Source: BAIKAL-G1 sp943370385
GTDB taxonomy: Bacteria > Cyanobacteriota > Cyanobacteriia > PCC-6307 > Cyanobiaceae
DNA: 64,000 nt
Direction: 5' to 3'
Assembly (NCBI GenBank): GCA_943370385.1
Contig: CALRQT020000007.1
Location: 62,001 to 126,000 of the forward strand
A program made the translations under genes and the position numbers. Numbering within the stretch: the first letter of the stretch is position 1; each line of letters begins with the position of its first letter. Shown here piece by piece: positions 8,385 to 16,480 of this stretch. The notes under the pieces are model-generated. The model made no database searches, was not told the DNA's origin, and saw only the letters and a list, made by a program, of their open reading frames with translations.

Positions 8385-9854
8385 TCAGGGGGCTGCCGGA
8401 GCCAGGGCCGCCTGCTGGCGCAGCCATTGCTGACCCTGCTGCAAAAAGGCCGACCAATCGAGCTTTTCCGTTTCCGCCGCCCGGGCCACCAGCAGGGGGG
8501 CCTGGGCCTTGAGCAGGGCCAGGTCCGCTTCCGCCACCCCGGAGGCCAGGGCCAGGTAGTCGGCCATGGCCCGGGCGACCACCCGGGTCAGGTAGGCGGC
8601 ACTCAGGGCCTGCACGGCACTGCCCACCAACCAGGTGCCGCCGTGCCATTTGATGATCCCCGCCAGGGCCTGGCTGCTCCACTCCACCACCCCCAGCTGC
8701 AGGGCGGCCTTGGCCAGTTCCTGGCCGGCGGCCTGGAGCTGATCCAGGGTCCAGGGGCTGTCCCAGAGGCGCCCCATCTCCTGAAGCATCAGGCCATTGG
8801 CCCCGGCCAGCACGAGCAGATCCAGGCTGGGTAAGGGCGCCAACACCACCCCGGCCGCCACGGCCCATTGGGTTTGGCCCACCAGCAGCTGCAACCGTTG
8901 CCGCCGCAGGCCCTCCAGCTCCGCCTGCCAGCGCCCATGCAGGGCCTCCAGGCAGCGGCAGAGCGTGGCATCAATCTGGGCCAGGCCGCTGCGCTCGAGG
9001 GCCTGCACAAGGGCGGCCAACTCCTCCACAAGGGCGTTCTCCTGGCCCGGAAGCTCGGCCGGGCTCGTCCAGGCGAACCAGCGCTGGCGAAGGGGGGCGG
9101 GCAACTGGGCTTCCAATTCGGCCTGGCGCTCTGGCAGCAGGCCGGCGGCCCCAGGATTGACCAGCAGCCAAGTGGACTGCTTCAGCGGCAAGGCCTCCAG
9201 CCAGCGCAGGTCAGCGGCCTGGAGGGGCAGCTCCAGGCAATAGAGCAGGTGATCGCAATCGCTAAAGGCCTGGGGCCACTGCCAATCGGGGCTCTGGGCC
9301 GGCAGGGGGTGGCTCCAGTGCAGGCGCATCGGCAAACGGCTGGCCTGGTTGGCCGTGATCGCGGCCGTGATCGCGGCCTGGTGGCCAGCCTCCGGCAACC
9401 GGCAGCCACTCAGGGCGACATCGAGCCGCTGGCGCCGTTGCTGCTGCTTGAGCGCCTCCAGGTCCCCACGCCGTTGGGCTTGCCCAGGAGCGCCCTGACC
9501 CTCAAGTCGCTCGAACTGGGCCAAGACCATTTGGCAGCGGGCGAGCCAGCCCTCGCTGGAGCGGGGCTGGCTGGCACCTGCCACGGCAGGCCGACGCCGG
9601 GCCAGCAGCCAGCAGCCCGCGCCAGCGGCCACCAGGGGCAAGACGGACGACAAATGGAGGCTGTCGGCCAAGGCCCAGCCTCCGGCCAGGGTGGCCGCCA
9701 GGGGCCACCAGCGCCCCATCAGCACCCTTGGCAAGACCTGACCTGGCAAGCCCTTGGGCAGGCCCAGCTGGGTCAGCAAACTCCGGTCAGCCGTCGACGG
9801 GCTGATGGGGACAAGGCGGCCACTTCCGCCGGGACCCCCTGGGTTGGGATCCAT
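8385..9854 (-). CDS. GTPase-like membrane protein with degenerate G domain (DUF697-type)
   Basis: A 489-residue protein from the ATG at 9854 (a TTG at 9884 would add ten residues). The N-terminal part has a hydrophobic segment near residues 50-85. The middle resembles a dynamin/YcjF-type G domain, but the P-loop position reads SGCRLPEAGHQ instead of GxxxxGKS and the NKxD position reads WLLVNPG, so nucleotide binding is doubtful. The C-terminal half carries the hydrophobic LAPLPSLDLLVLAGANGLML and later helices typical of DUF697. Possibly a membrane-remodelling or scaffold protein; the function is not known. Divergent from the next gene. Confidence 0.65.
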   Translation of the reverse strand: MDPNPGGPGGSGRLVPISPSTADRSLLTQLGLPKGLPGQVLPRVLMGRWWPLAATLAGGWALADSLHLSSVLPLVAAGAGCWLLARRRPAVAGASQPRSSEGWLARCQMVLAQFERLEGQGAPGQAQRRGDLEALKQQQRRQRLDVALSGCRLPEAGHQAAITAAITANQASRLPMRLHWSHPLPAQSPDWQWPQAFSDCDHLLYCLELPLQAADLRWLEALPLKQSTWLLVNPGAAGLLPERQAELEAQLPAPLRQRWFAWTSPAELPGQENALVEELAALVQALERSGLAQIDATLCRCLEALHGRWQAELEGLRRQRLQLLVGQTQWAVAAGVVLAPLPSLDLLVLAGANGLMLQEMGRLWDSPWTLDQLQAAGQELAKAALQLGVVEWSSQALAGIIKWHGGTWLVGSAVQALSAAYLTRVVARAMADYLALASGVAEADLALLKAQAPLLVARAAETEKLDWSAFLQQGQQWLRQQAALAPAAP

Positions 9855-10010
9855 GGGGGCGCTGGAATCGGCTTGGGCGCTCAAGGCAAGACGGGCTCCA
9901 ACCCAGCCTGTTTAGCTCAATCGCCGCAGCCTTGATAGGCGTAGCGCCGCCACCGACACCAACCCTGGGGGGAATTGCCCATAGGGTGAAGGCCAGACCT
10001 CGCCGTCGCC

Positions 10011-10562
10011 ATGACCCACCAGGGCTTCGGGTCCGCGCCGCCCAGCCAGGCCTGTCCCGACGGCCGGACCCTCCTCAGCGCGAGCCAGCGCCAGCGCACC
10101 GAGGGGCTCCTGGCCCTGCAACAGGGCTATGGCTGGCAGGGGGAGCTGCCGGTTCTCTTGCTTGAGCGTTGCTGGTTACGGCTTGAGCCGGTGCGTGTGC
10201 AAAGCCTGGGCCAGGTCCTGCCCCCCGATGCCAGTGGGGCAGCGCCAGAGCTGGTGCGCTTTCGGGAGCTGAACCGTTCGGGGCTGGAGGCCTGCCTGGC
10301 CGAGCAGCTCTGCTGGCAAGAATTCGGACGGGAGGCCTTCCAGCAAGCCCTGCGGCGCTACTGGAGCGCCCAAGAGGCGGGCAACCACGGCTGGACCCTC
10401 GATCGCTACCTGGCCTTTCTGGCCGAGTACCGCCGCTGGATGGAGGCCGATGGACGCAAACCAATTCCGCTAGTGGTGCTGGCCCGCACCGGTGCACCGG
10501 AGCCGCACCGGATCGAGTGGTGCTGGCCTTCACCAACCCCCATGCGTCACACTGGCTCCTGA
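10011..10562 (+). CDS. Conserved hypothetical protein (183 aa)
   Basis: I do not recognise a characterised family. The ATG at 10011 gives a soluble, Leu/Gln/Arg-rich protein with no membrane segment; the stretch CWQEFGREAFQQALRRYW and the ending up to KPIPLVVLAR look like conserved coding sequence. The last 20 residues (after GAPEP) are low in hydrophobics and may be poorly conserved. It is divergent from the GTPase-like gene with 156 bp between starts, and the next gene starts 18 bp downstream, so they may be co-transcribed. Confidence 0.65.
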   Translation: MTHQGFGSAPPSQACPDGRTLLSASQRQRTEGLLALQQGYGWQGELPVLLLERCWLRLEPVRVQSLGQVLPPDASGAAPELVRFRELNRSGLEACLAEQLCWQEFGREAFQQALRRYWSAQEAGNHGWTLDRYLAFLAEYRRWMEADGRKPIPLVVLARTGAPEPHRIEWCWPSPTPMRHTGS

Positions 10563-10579
10563 TTTCCAGTGCTGCGGTG

Positions 10580-11251
10580 ATGGCGGACGAGACGAACGCA
10601 TCCATCCAGTCAGCCAGCCCCCAGGGCCAGCAGGACGGTGGTTTCCGCGGCGGGCGTGGCGGCAGGGAAGGCGGCGGTCGCGAAGGCGGTGGTCGTGAAG
10701 GCAGTGGTCGTGAAGGCAGTGGTCGTGAAGGCGGCCGTGAGGGGGGTGGACGCGAAGGCGGAAACCGGGAACCCGGCGGCTTCCGCATCCGCCTCAGCGA
10801 CAACGAGATGCGCGCCGCCCGGGCCATCCAGGAGGCCTTTGGCCTGCGCTCCACCGTGGCCGCCCTGGGCCTGTCCCTGCGCACGGTGGCCCAACTGCTT
10901 GAGGACGGCCAGCTGGCCGAGATCGTCGCCGCCCACCGGGCCCAGGCCGGAGCCCGCCCAGAAGGCGGACGATCCGAGGGGCGGCGGGAACCCCGGGGCG
11001 CTGGCCCTGCGGGCGGCCGCGGCGATCGCCCAGCGGGCAACTCCCGCCCCAACCCCTTTGCCCGTCCCAGCAAACCGGCCGCAGTCGTCGAGGCACCGGT
11101 CGTCGAGGCCCCGGCTGAAGAGCCTGCCGACGAGCCGGCTGCGGCTGAAGCGCTTGGCTCCGATGACGAGGCCCCTGCGTTGGGTGCGGAGACGGCGGCA
11201 GACGCCGCTGATCAAGCCCCTGCGGCTGAAGCAGCCCCTGAAGAGGCCTGA
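10580..11251 (+). CDS. Hypothetical protein with Arg/Gly/Glu repeat and acidic Ala-rich tail
   Basis: A 223-residue protein from the ATG at 10580. Residues about 15-60 are an irregular repeat of GREGG/GREGS units, a low-complexity basic-acidic segment reminiscent of RNA-binding RGG tails. The central 50 residues (FRIRLSDNEMRAARAIQEAF, then a helix containing LGLSLRTVAQLLEDG) look like a small folded helical domain. A second basic Arg/Gly stretch and an Ala/Glu/Asp-rich tail follow. The architecture suggests an RNA- or protein-binding scaffold, but that is inference. An in-frame GTG at 10517 overlaps the previous gene; I prefer the ATG. Confidence 0.65.
   Translation: MADETNASIQSASPQGQQDGGFRGGRGGREGGGREGGGREGSGREGSGREGGREGGGREGGNREPGGFRIRLSDNEMRAARAIQEAFGLRSTVAALGLSLRTVAQLLEDGQLAEIVAAHRAQAGARPEGGRSEGRREPRGAGPAGGRGDRPAGNSRPNPFARPSKPAAVVEAPVVEAPAEEPADEPAAAEALGSDDEAPALGAETAADAADQAPAAEAAPEEA
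10641..10764 (+). repeat. Imperfect trinucleotide/15-nt repeat coding for Gly-Arg-Glu-Gly units
   Basis: Successive near-identical units of the form GGTCGTGAAGGC(A/G)G lie inside the hypothetical gene, encoding GREGG and GREGS in alternation. Such arrays commonly change copy number by slippage; here all units keep the frame. Confidence 0.65.
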
Positions 11252-11343
11252 TCAATCCCTGCGGAAGCAGGGATCGGGGATAGCCAAGGCCAGGCCATCC
11301 CCCAGGCCGGCAGGGCAGAATCCGCCGAACGGTCTGGAGCCAG

Positions 11344-12357
11344 ATGGCACGCGCAAGGGTTCTCTCAGGGGTGCAACCCACCGGGGCCTTACACCTGGGC
11401 AACTGGCTGGGGGCGATCCGCAACTGGGTGAACTTGCAGGACAGCCACGACACGTTTTTCTGTGTGGTGGATCTGCACGCGATCACGGTGCCCCACGATC
11501 CGGCCCGGCTGGCGGCCGACACCCGCAGCACGGCAGCCCTCTATCTGGCCTGCGGCATTGACCCCGCCAAGGCCACGGTGTTCGTACAAAGCCAGGTGGC
11601 CGCCCACAGTGAACTCTGCTGGCTGCTGAACTGCGTCACGCCGCTCAACTGGCTGGAGCGCATGATCCAGTTCAAGGAAAAGGCCCTCAAGCAGGGCGAC
11701 AACGTCTCGGTGGGCCTGCTCGACTACCCGGTGTTGATGGCGGCCGACATCCTGCTCTACGACGCCGATCTGGTGCCGGTGGGAGAGGACCAGAAGCAAC
11801 ATCTCGAACTGGCCCGCGATATCGCCCAGCAACGGATTAATAGCCGCTTCGGCACGGAAGAAGCGCCGGTGCTCAAGGTGCCCGAGCCGATGATTCTTAA
11901 GGAGGGGGCCCGGGTGATGAGCCTCACCGATGGCCGCAGCAAGATGAGCAAGAGCGATCCCAACGAGGGCTCCCGCATCAACCTGCTCGATCCCCCCGAG
12001 CTGATCACCAAAAAAATCAAACGGGCCAAAACCGACCCCCAGATGGGCCTGGAATTCGGCAATCCCGAGCGGCCCGAAACCGACAACCTGCTTGGGCTCT
12101 ACGCCCTGCTCAGCGGCCAGGCCCGCGAGGCGGTAGCCGCGGAATGCGCCGAGATGGGCTGGGGCCGCTTCAAGCCCCTGCTAGCCGAAGCGGCAGTCGC
12201 CGCCCTGCAGCCCGTGCAGGAGCGCTACGCCGAGCTGTCCAGCGACCCGGCCGAACTCGATCGGGTGCTTGCCCGGGGACGCCAGCGGGCCAGCGAGGTT
12301 GCCGAAGCCACCCTGGCCCGTACCAAGGCCGCCCTCGGCTTCCTGGGCGCCGCCTGA
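11344..12357 (+). CDS. trpS: Tryptophan--tRNA ligase
   Basis: Class I aminoacyl-tRNA synthetase charging tRNA-Trp. The 337-residue length is normal. The HIGH-type motif is TGALHLGNWLGA (HLGN at residues 17-20) and the KMSKS loop is intact (SKMSKSDPNEGS). The ATG at 11344 directly precedes ARARVLSGVQPTG, the usual start of bacterial TrpRS. It lies 92 bp after the Arg/Gly-repeat gene and converges with the DUF2605 gene downstream. Confidence 0.98.
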   Translation: MARARVLSGVQPTGALHLGNWLGAIRNWVNLQDSHDTFFCVVDLHAITVPHDPARLAADTRSTAALYLACGIDPAKATVFVQSQVAAHSELCWLLNCVTPLNWLERMIQFKEKALKQGDNVSVGLLDYPVLMAADILLYDADLVPVGEDQKQHLELARDIAQQRINSRFGTEEAPVLKVPEPMILKEGARVMSLTDGRSKMSKSDPNEGSRINLLDPPELITKKIKRAKTDPQMGLEFGNPERPETDNLLGLYALLSGQAREAVAAECAEMGWGRFKPLLAEAAVAALQPVQERYAELSSDPAELDRVLARGRQRASEVAEATLARTKAALGFLGAA

Positions 12358-12439
12358 GCGTTCGGGCTGAGCCGATCCTGCTCCCGATCCGAACCCCTTT
12401 CAGACACTTGGCGCGCAGCTCTGGCCCCACCGGGAAGCC

Positions 12440-12829
12440 CTAGGCCCCAGGGGCCCCATCCTGCCTCCGTGGGTTCGGAGATGGCCCTGATCGCTCCGGT
12501 TCAGCCAGCACCACCCCCGCCTGGCGCAGCAGGCTTGAGAGGCTCCAGACCCGCAGCATCAGCTGGTGCCAGGGGGCCATGGCGTCCATGTCGAGGGCCA
12601 TGGGGCAGGGGCTGGCCCGGCGGAGGGCCCGGGCGGCGGCCAGCTCCGCCAGGGCCGTCGTCAGGGCTGTGCCCAGCCGGCGCTGCTCGGAGGGCGGCAC
12701 CAAGGAATCGGGAGCTAGCTCCAGCAGCTGCAGACCGCGGCGGAACCAAAACTCGAAATCAGCCAGCAGGGAGTCGAGCAGCTCCTCCAGCAGCTGGCCT
12801 GAATCGGGAGCGGGCGAGGAACGGTCCAC
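12440..12829 (-). CDS. DUF2605 protein
   Basis: Small cyanobacterial protein family of unknown role. The GTG at 12829 gives 129 residues; conserved pieces include LLADFEFWFRRGLQLLELAP, VPPSEQ and PMALDMDAMAPWHQL, the last being the most diagnostic. The frame continues upstream but overlaps the divergent thrS start and is Arg-rich, shadow-like sequence. Only 60 bp separate the two divergent starts. Confidence 0.75.
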   Translation of the reverse strand: MDRSSPAPDSGQLLEELLDSLLADFEFWFRRGLQLLELAPDSLVPPSEQRRLGTALTTALAELAAARALRRASPCPMALDMDAMAPWHQLMLRVWSLSSLLRQAGVVLAEPERSGPSPNPRRQDGAPGA

Positions 12830-12889
12830 GGGGCGACTGTATCGAGCGATTCGCCCTGCGTAGGATCGAAATTCCCCTTCCCAACTGCC

Positions 12890-14830
12890 GTGACCGCCAG
12901 CCGCTCCGCCGATCCAGCCCTGAGCAACGGCGCGGCCCCCACAACCACGGGAACGGCCCCGGTCGAAGGATCCCAGGCTGCAGCTCCGGGGGCTGGGGCT
13001 CCAGGGGCTCCCGCTCCGCTGGTGGCCAGTGGCGAGGCAACGGCGGCGATCAGCCTGCCAAAAACGAGCGAAAGTCCCCAGCTGCTGCGGATCCGCCATT
13101 CGATGAGCCACGTGCTGGCCATGGCGGTCCAGAAGCTGTTCCCGAAGGCCCAGGTCACGATCGGCCCCTGGACCGAATCGGGCTTCTATTACGACTTCGA
13201 TAACCCGGAACCCTTCACCGAAGCCGATCTCAAGGCGATCAAAAAGGAGATGGGCAAAATCATCGGCCGGCGCCTACCCCTGCAACGGCTGGAGGTGACC
13301 CGGGCCGAAGCGGAAGCCCGCATCAGCGCCCAGAACGAGCCCTACAAACTGGAAATCCTCGCCGGCATCCAGGAGCCCATCAGCCTCTACACCCTGGGCG
13401 ATGACTGGTGGGACCTCTGCGCCGGCCCCCACGTGGCCAACACCAGCGAACTCAACCCCAAGGCCTTTGAGCTGGAAAGCGTGGCCGGCGCCTACTGGCG
13501 CGGCGATGAAAAGCGGGCCCAGCTGCAGCGCATCTATGGCACCGCCTGGGAAACCCCGGAACAACTGGCCGAATACAAACGTCGCAAGGAAGAAGCCCTG
13601 CGCCGGGACCACCGCCGCCTCGGCACCGACCTGGAGCTGTTCTCGATTGAGGATGAGGCCGGCGCCGGCCTGGTGTTCTGGCACCCCCGCGGCGCCCGCA
13701 TGCGCCTGCTGATTGAAGACTTTTGGCGCTCGGCCCACTTCGCCGATGGCTACGAGCTGCTCTACACCCCCCACGTGGCGGACATCAGCCTCTGGAAAAC
13801 CTCGGGCCACCTGGATTTCTACGCCGAAAGCATGTTCGGCCCCATGCAGGTGGATGAGCGCCAATACCAGCTCAAGCCGATGAACTGCCCCTTCCACGTG
13901 CTCACCTATGCCAGCACGTTGCGCAGTTACCGGGAGTTACCAATCCGCTGGGCAGAACTGGGCACCGTCTATCGCTATGAACGGCCCGGGGTGATGCATG
14001 GCCTGATGCGCGTGCGCGGCTTCACCCAGGACGACGCCCATGTGTTCTGCCTACCCGAGCAGATCGGCGATGAAATCCTGCGCATCCTCGATCTCACCGA
14101 AACGATCCTTAGCACCTTCGATTTCAAAACCTACGAGATCAATCTTTCCACCCGGCCCGAGAAATCGATCGGCGATGATGCCGTCTGGGAACTGGCTACC
14201 CAGGGTCTGATTGAGGCCCTCGATCGCAAGGGCTGGGCCTACAAGGTGGATGAGGGGGGCGGTGCCTTCTATGGCCCCAAGATCGACCTCAAGATCGAAG
14301 ATGCAATCGGCCGGATGTGGCAGTGCTCAACCATTCAGCTCGACTTCAACCTGCCCGAGCGCTTCAACCTCGAGTACGTAGCCGCCGATGGCAGCCGCCA
14401 GCGGCCAATCATGATTCACCGGGCGATTTTCGGCTCCCTGGAACGGTTCTTCGGGATCATGACCGAGAACTACGCCGGTGATTTCCCCTTCTGGCTAGCC
14501 GCTGAACAGGTGCGCCTGCTGCCCGTCACCGACGAGGTTCGCCCCTACGCCGAGGGGCTCCTGGCCCAACTCAAGGCCGCCGGAGTGCGCGCCGCCATTG
14601 ACCACAGCGGCGACCGGCTCGGCAAGTTGATTCGCAACGGCGAGCAGCAAAAAATTCCGGTGTTGGCGGTGATCGGCGCCCAAGAAGCCGAAAACGGCAC
14701 CGTGAGCCTGCGCAGCCGCCGCGACGGCGACCTGGGCGCCGTGACCATCGAAACCCTGCTGGCTGCCGCCACCCAGGCCAACACGGAGCGGGCGCCGGGC
14801 CTGGGACTAGCCACCAGCCAGCCGGCCTGA
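12890..14830 (+). CDS. thrS: Threonine--tRNA ligase, without TGS domain
   Basis: Class II synthetase charging tRNA-Thr. From the GTG at 12890 it has 646 residues. The usual N-terminal TGS domain is replaced by an Ala/Pro-rich leader of about 60 residues; then comes the editing domain (IRHSMSHVLAMAVQKLFP with its HxxxH zinc-like motif), the catalytic domain with the zinc-binding MNCPFH, motif 2 (YRYERPGVMHGL) and motif 3, and the anticodon-binding domain. The TGS-less form is known in several cyanobacteria. glk follows in the same direction. Confidence 0.97.
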   Translation: MTASRSADPALSNGAAPTTTGTAPVEGSQAAAPGAGAPGAPAPLVASGEATAAISLPKTSESPQLLRIRHSMSHVLAMAVQKLFPKAQVTIGPWTESGFYYDFDNPEPFTEADLKAIKKEMGKIIGRRLPLQRLEVTRAEAEARISAQNEPYKLEILAGIQEPISLYTLGDDWWDLCAGPHVANTSELNPKAFELESVAGAYWRGDEKRAQLQRIYGTAWETPEQLAEYKRRKEEALRRDHRRLGTDLELFSIEDEAGAGLVFWHPRGARMRLLIEDFWRSAHFADGYELLYTPHVADISLWKTSGHLDFYAESMFGPMQVDERQYQLKPMNCPFHVLTYASTLRSYRELPIRWAELGTVYRYERPGVMHGLMRVRGFTQDDAHVFCLPEQIGDEILRILDLTETILSTFDFKTYEINLSTRPEKSIGDDAVWELATQGLIEALDRKGWAYKVDEGGGAFYGPKIDLKIEDAIGRMWQCSTIQLDFNLPERFNLEYVAADGSRQRPIMIHRAIFGSLERFFGIMTENYAGDFPFWLAAEQVRLLPVTDEVRPYAEGLLAQLKAAGVRAAIDHSGDRLGKLIRNGEQQKIPVLAVIGAQEAENGTVSLRSRRDGDLGAVTIETLLAAATQANTERAPGLGLATSQPA

Positions 14831-14938
14831 GCCCACGGCGGGCTCCAGGGTCGCCCGATCTAGGAGCCCCACTGATTGTCCGAAAGCCAGCTCGGCCCCA
14901 GGCCGGCTGGCCCCCAACCTCGAGCCCGATCCACCCCC

Positions 14939-15937
14939 ATGGCCCCCATCACCCTGCTGGCCGGAGATCTGGGCGGCACCAAAACCTTGCTAGCCACCTA
15001 CCAGGTGGAAGGGCCGCGCCTCATCAAGACCCGATCGGAGCGCTATGCCTCGGGCCAGTGGCCCGATTTCAACGCCCTAGTGGCCCATTTCCTGGCGGGT
15101 TGCGAGGTGCAACCCAGCGCCGGCTGCCTGGCCGTGGCCGGGCCCGTGCACCAGGGCCGGGTGAAACTCACCAACCTGCCCTGGCAGCTGGACGAAGACG
15201 CCCTCGGCCAGGCCTTGGGGCTGGAGCGACTGGAGCTGGTCAATGATTTCGCCGTTCTGATCTACGGCCTGCCCCACCTGGCCGCCGACCAGCAGGCCCC
15301 GCTCTGGCAACCGGCCGGCGGCTCTGATCCCCAGGCGCCAGTAGCGATCCTGGGGGCGGGCACGGGGCTGGGCGTGGCCCTGGGGGTGCCAACAGATAGC
15401 GGGCTGGTGGCCCTGGCCACCGAGGCCTCCCACGCCGAATTCGCCCCCCGCAACCAGGACGAGTGGGAGCTCAAGCAATGGTTGATTCAAGACCTGGGCC
15501 TGGAGCGGGTCTCGATCGAGCGCATCGTCAGCGGCACGGGCCTGGGGGAAGTGATGCGGTGGGTGCTGAGCTGCAACCAGGCCAGCGATCCCCACCACCT
15601 AGCCGCTGTCCCCCTGGCGGAGCTGCCTGAGCGCACCCATCAATCAGCGGCAGCCGGTGACCCGCTTGCCCATCGCGCCCTGGGCCTGTGGCTGGGGGCC
15701 TACGGCTCGGCAGCGGGCGATCTGGTGCTGCAAAGCCTCTGCCTTGGCGGCCTCTGGGTGGGCGGCGGCACGGCCGCAAAGCTATTGCCAGAACTCGCTT
15801 CAGCCCGATTCCTCGATCCCCTCTTGGCCAAGGGACGCATGGGCGCGATCGTGCAGCAGGTGCCGATCCAGGCCCTGATCGACCCGGAAGCCGGCCTGTT
15901 CAGCGCCGCTTGCCGGGCCCGGATGTTGCTGGATTAA
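14939..15937 (+). CDS. glk: Glucokinase
   Basis: Phosphorylates glucose with ATP to glucose-6-phosphate. The 332-residue product from the ATG at 14939 starts with the phosphate-binding DLGGTKTLLATY; GAGTGLGVALG and the hinge region with LGGLWVGGGTAAKLLPE are the other glucokinase marks. A TTG at 14876 would add 21 residues of poor quality. A decayed copy of the 5' third of this gene lies at 25195-25391, just before thrB, so glk and thrB were probably once close neighbours and the intervening 9.3 kb is an accessory segment. Confidence 0.94.
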   Translation: MAPITLLAGDLGGTKTLLATYQVEGPRLIKTRSERYASGQWPDFNALVAHFLAGCEVQPSAGCLAVAGPVHQGRVKLTNLPWQLDEDALGQALGLERLELVNDFAVLIYGLPHLAADQQAPLWQPAGGSDPQAPVAILGAGTGLGVALGVPTDSGLVALATEASHAEFAPRNQDEWELKQWLIQDLGLERVSIERIVSGTGLGEVMRWVLSCNQASDPHHLAAVPLAELPERTHQSAAAGDPLAHRALGLWLGAYGSAAGDLVLQSLCLGGLWVGGGTAAKLLPELASARFLDPLLAKGRMGAIVQQVPIQALIDPEAGLFSAACRARMLLD

Positions 15938-16201
15938 ACGGAAAGCTCACCCATGAGCCGGCAATTCAAAATCTTTAAAGACGGAGCAGATCAAAGATGA
16001 GCCAGATCTAAACTGGTAAAATGGTAGAACAACAGTCACCAAAATACATCCTACTCATCAAGTCCTATCGACTCTTTGAACCCATCGGCATAGCCCTGAC
16101 CCACTCAACATCAACGCTGCAGCTCAGACCCAATGCCCCAATCTGCTCACGCAAACCTCTAGCAGGGCTGTTGATGGTTGCTTCCCCTGGCCGCCTAAAG
16201 T
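15938..16201. other. AT-richer gene-free stretch after glk (left edge of island)
   Basis: This 264-bp stretch changes sharply from the GC-rich glk end to AT-rich sequence. A plus-strand ORF exists from 16021 but has no family resemblance and runs into the antisense of the DUF350 gene, so I reject it. I see no terminator with a T run and no tRNA. It marks the left border of the accessory region. Confidence 0.5.
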
Positions 16202-16414
16202 TCAAATCGCCAAGACCGTGGCAAGGATGCCAGCGATGGCGAGAATCACGGCAGCAAGAACAATGCCGGCGGCCACATTGCCCTTGTTAATTTCGCGCCG
16301 GAAATCGATCGGATGGAGGCGATCAAACAGCCAGGTGCTGGCATAAAGAAGGATGACCCCAAAGAAGGTCCAGCCCACGGTGAGCAGAACCTGGAGGAGG
16401 TTTTTTTGAACCAT
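16202..16414 (-). CDS. DUF350 small membrane protein (YjfL-like)
   Basis: A 70-residue protein with two hydrophobic helices (VLLTVGWTFFGVILLYASTWLF and the C-terminal AAGIVLAAVILAIAGILATVL) separated by a polar loop with HPIDFRREINKGN, the pattern of single-unit DUF350 domains. DUF350 proteins recur beside DUF4178, spermidine-synthase-like and PspA-type genes in bacteria; here DUF4178 and the synthase-like gene lie just across the divergent promoter. Likely acts in the inner membrane. The ATG at 16414 is the natural start. Confidence 0.82.
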   Translation of the reverse strand: MVQKNLLQVLLTVGWTFFGVILLYASTWLFDRLHPIDFRREINKGNVAAGIVLAAVILAIAGILATVLAI

Positions 16415-16437
16415 GGAGCCAGCATCACGCCACTAAA

Positions 16438-16459
16438 GTTGTTCCAGTTTAGGGACAAC
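16438..16459. promoter_or_regulatory. Imperfect palindrome in the DUF350/divergent gene promoter region
   Basis: GTTGTTCC-AGTTTA-GGGACAAC has two 8-nt arms with a single mismatch. It sits midway in the 66-bp gap between the DUF350 start (16414) and the divergent gene (16481), where an operator serving both sides would be expected. No regulator gene is adjacent. The role is inference. Confidence 0.4.
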
Positions 16460-16480
16460 CTCGCCAGTGGGGTATTTCCT

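Noticed and set aside
16021..16290. Plus-strand ORF in the AT-rich stretch after glk
   Set aside because: Overlaps the DUF350 gene antisense and has a random-looking composition.
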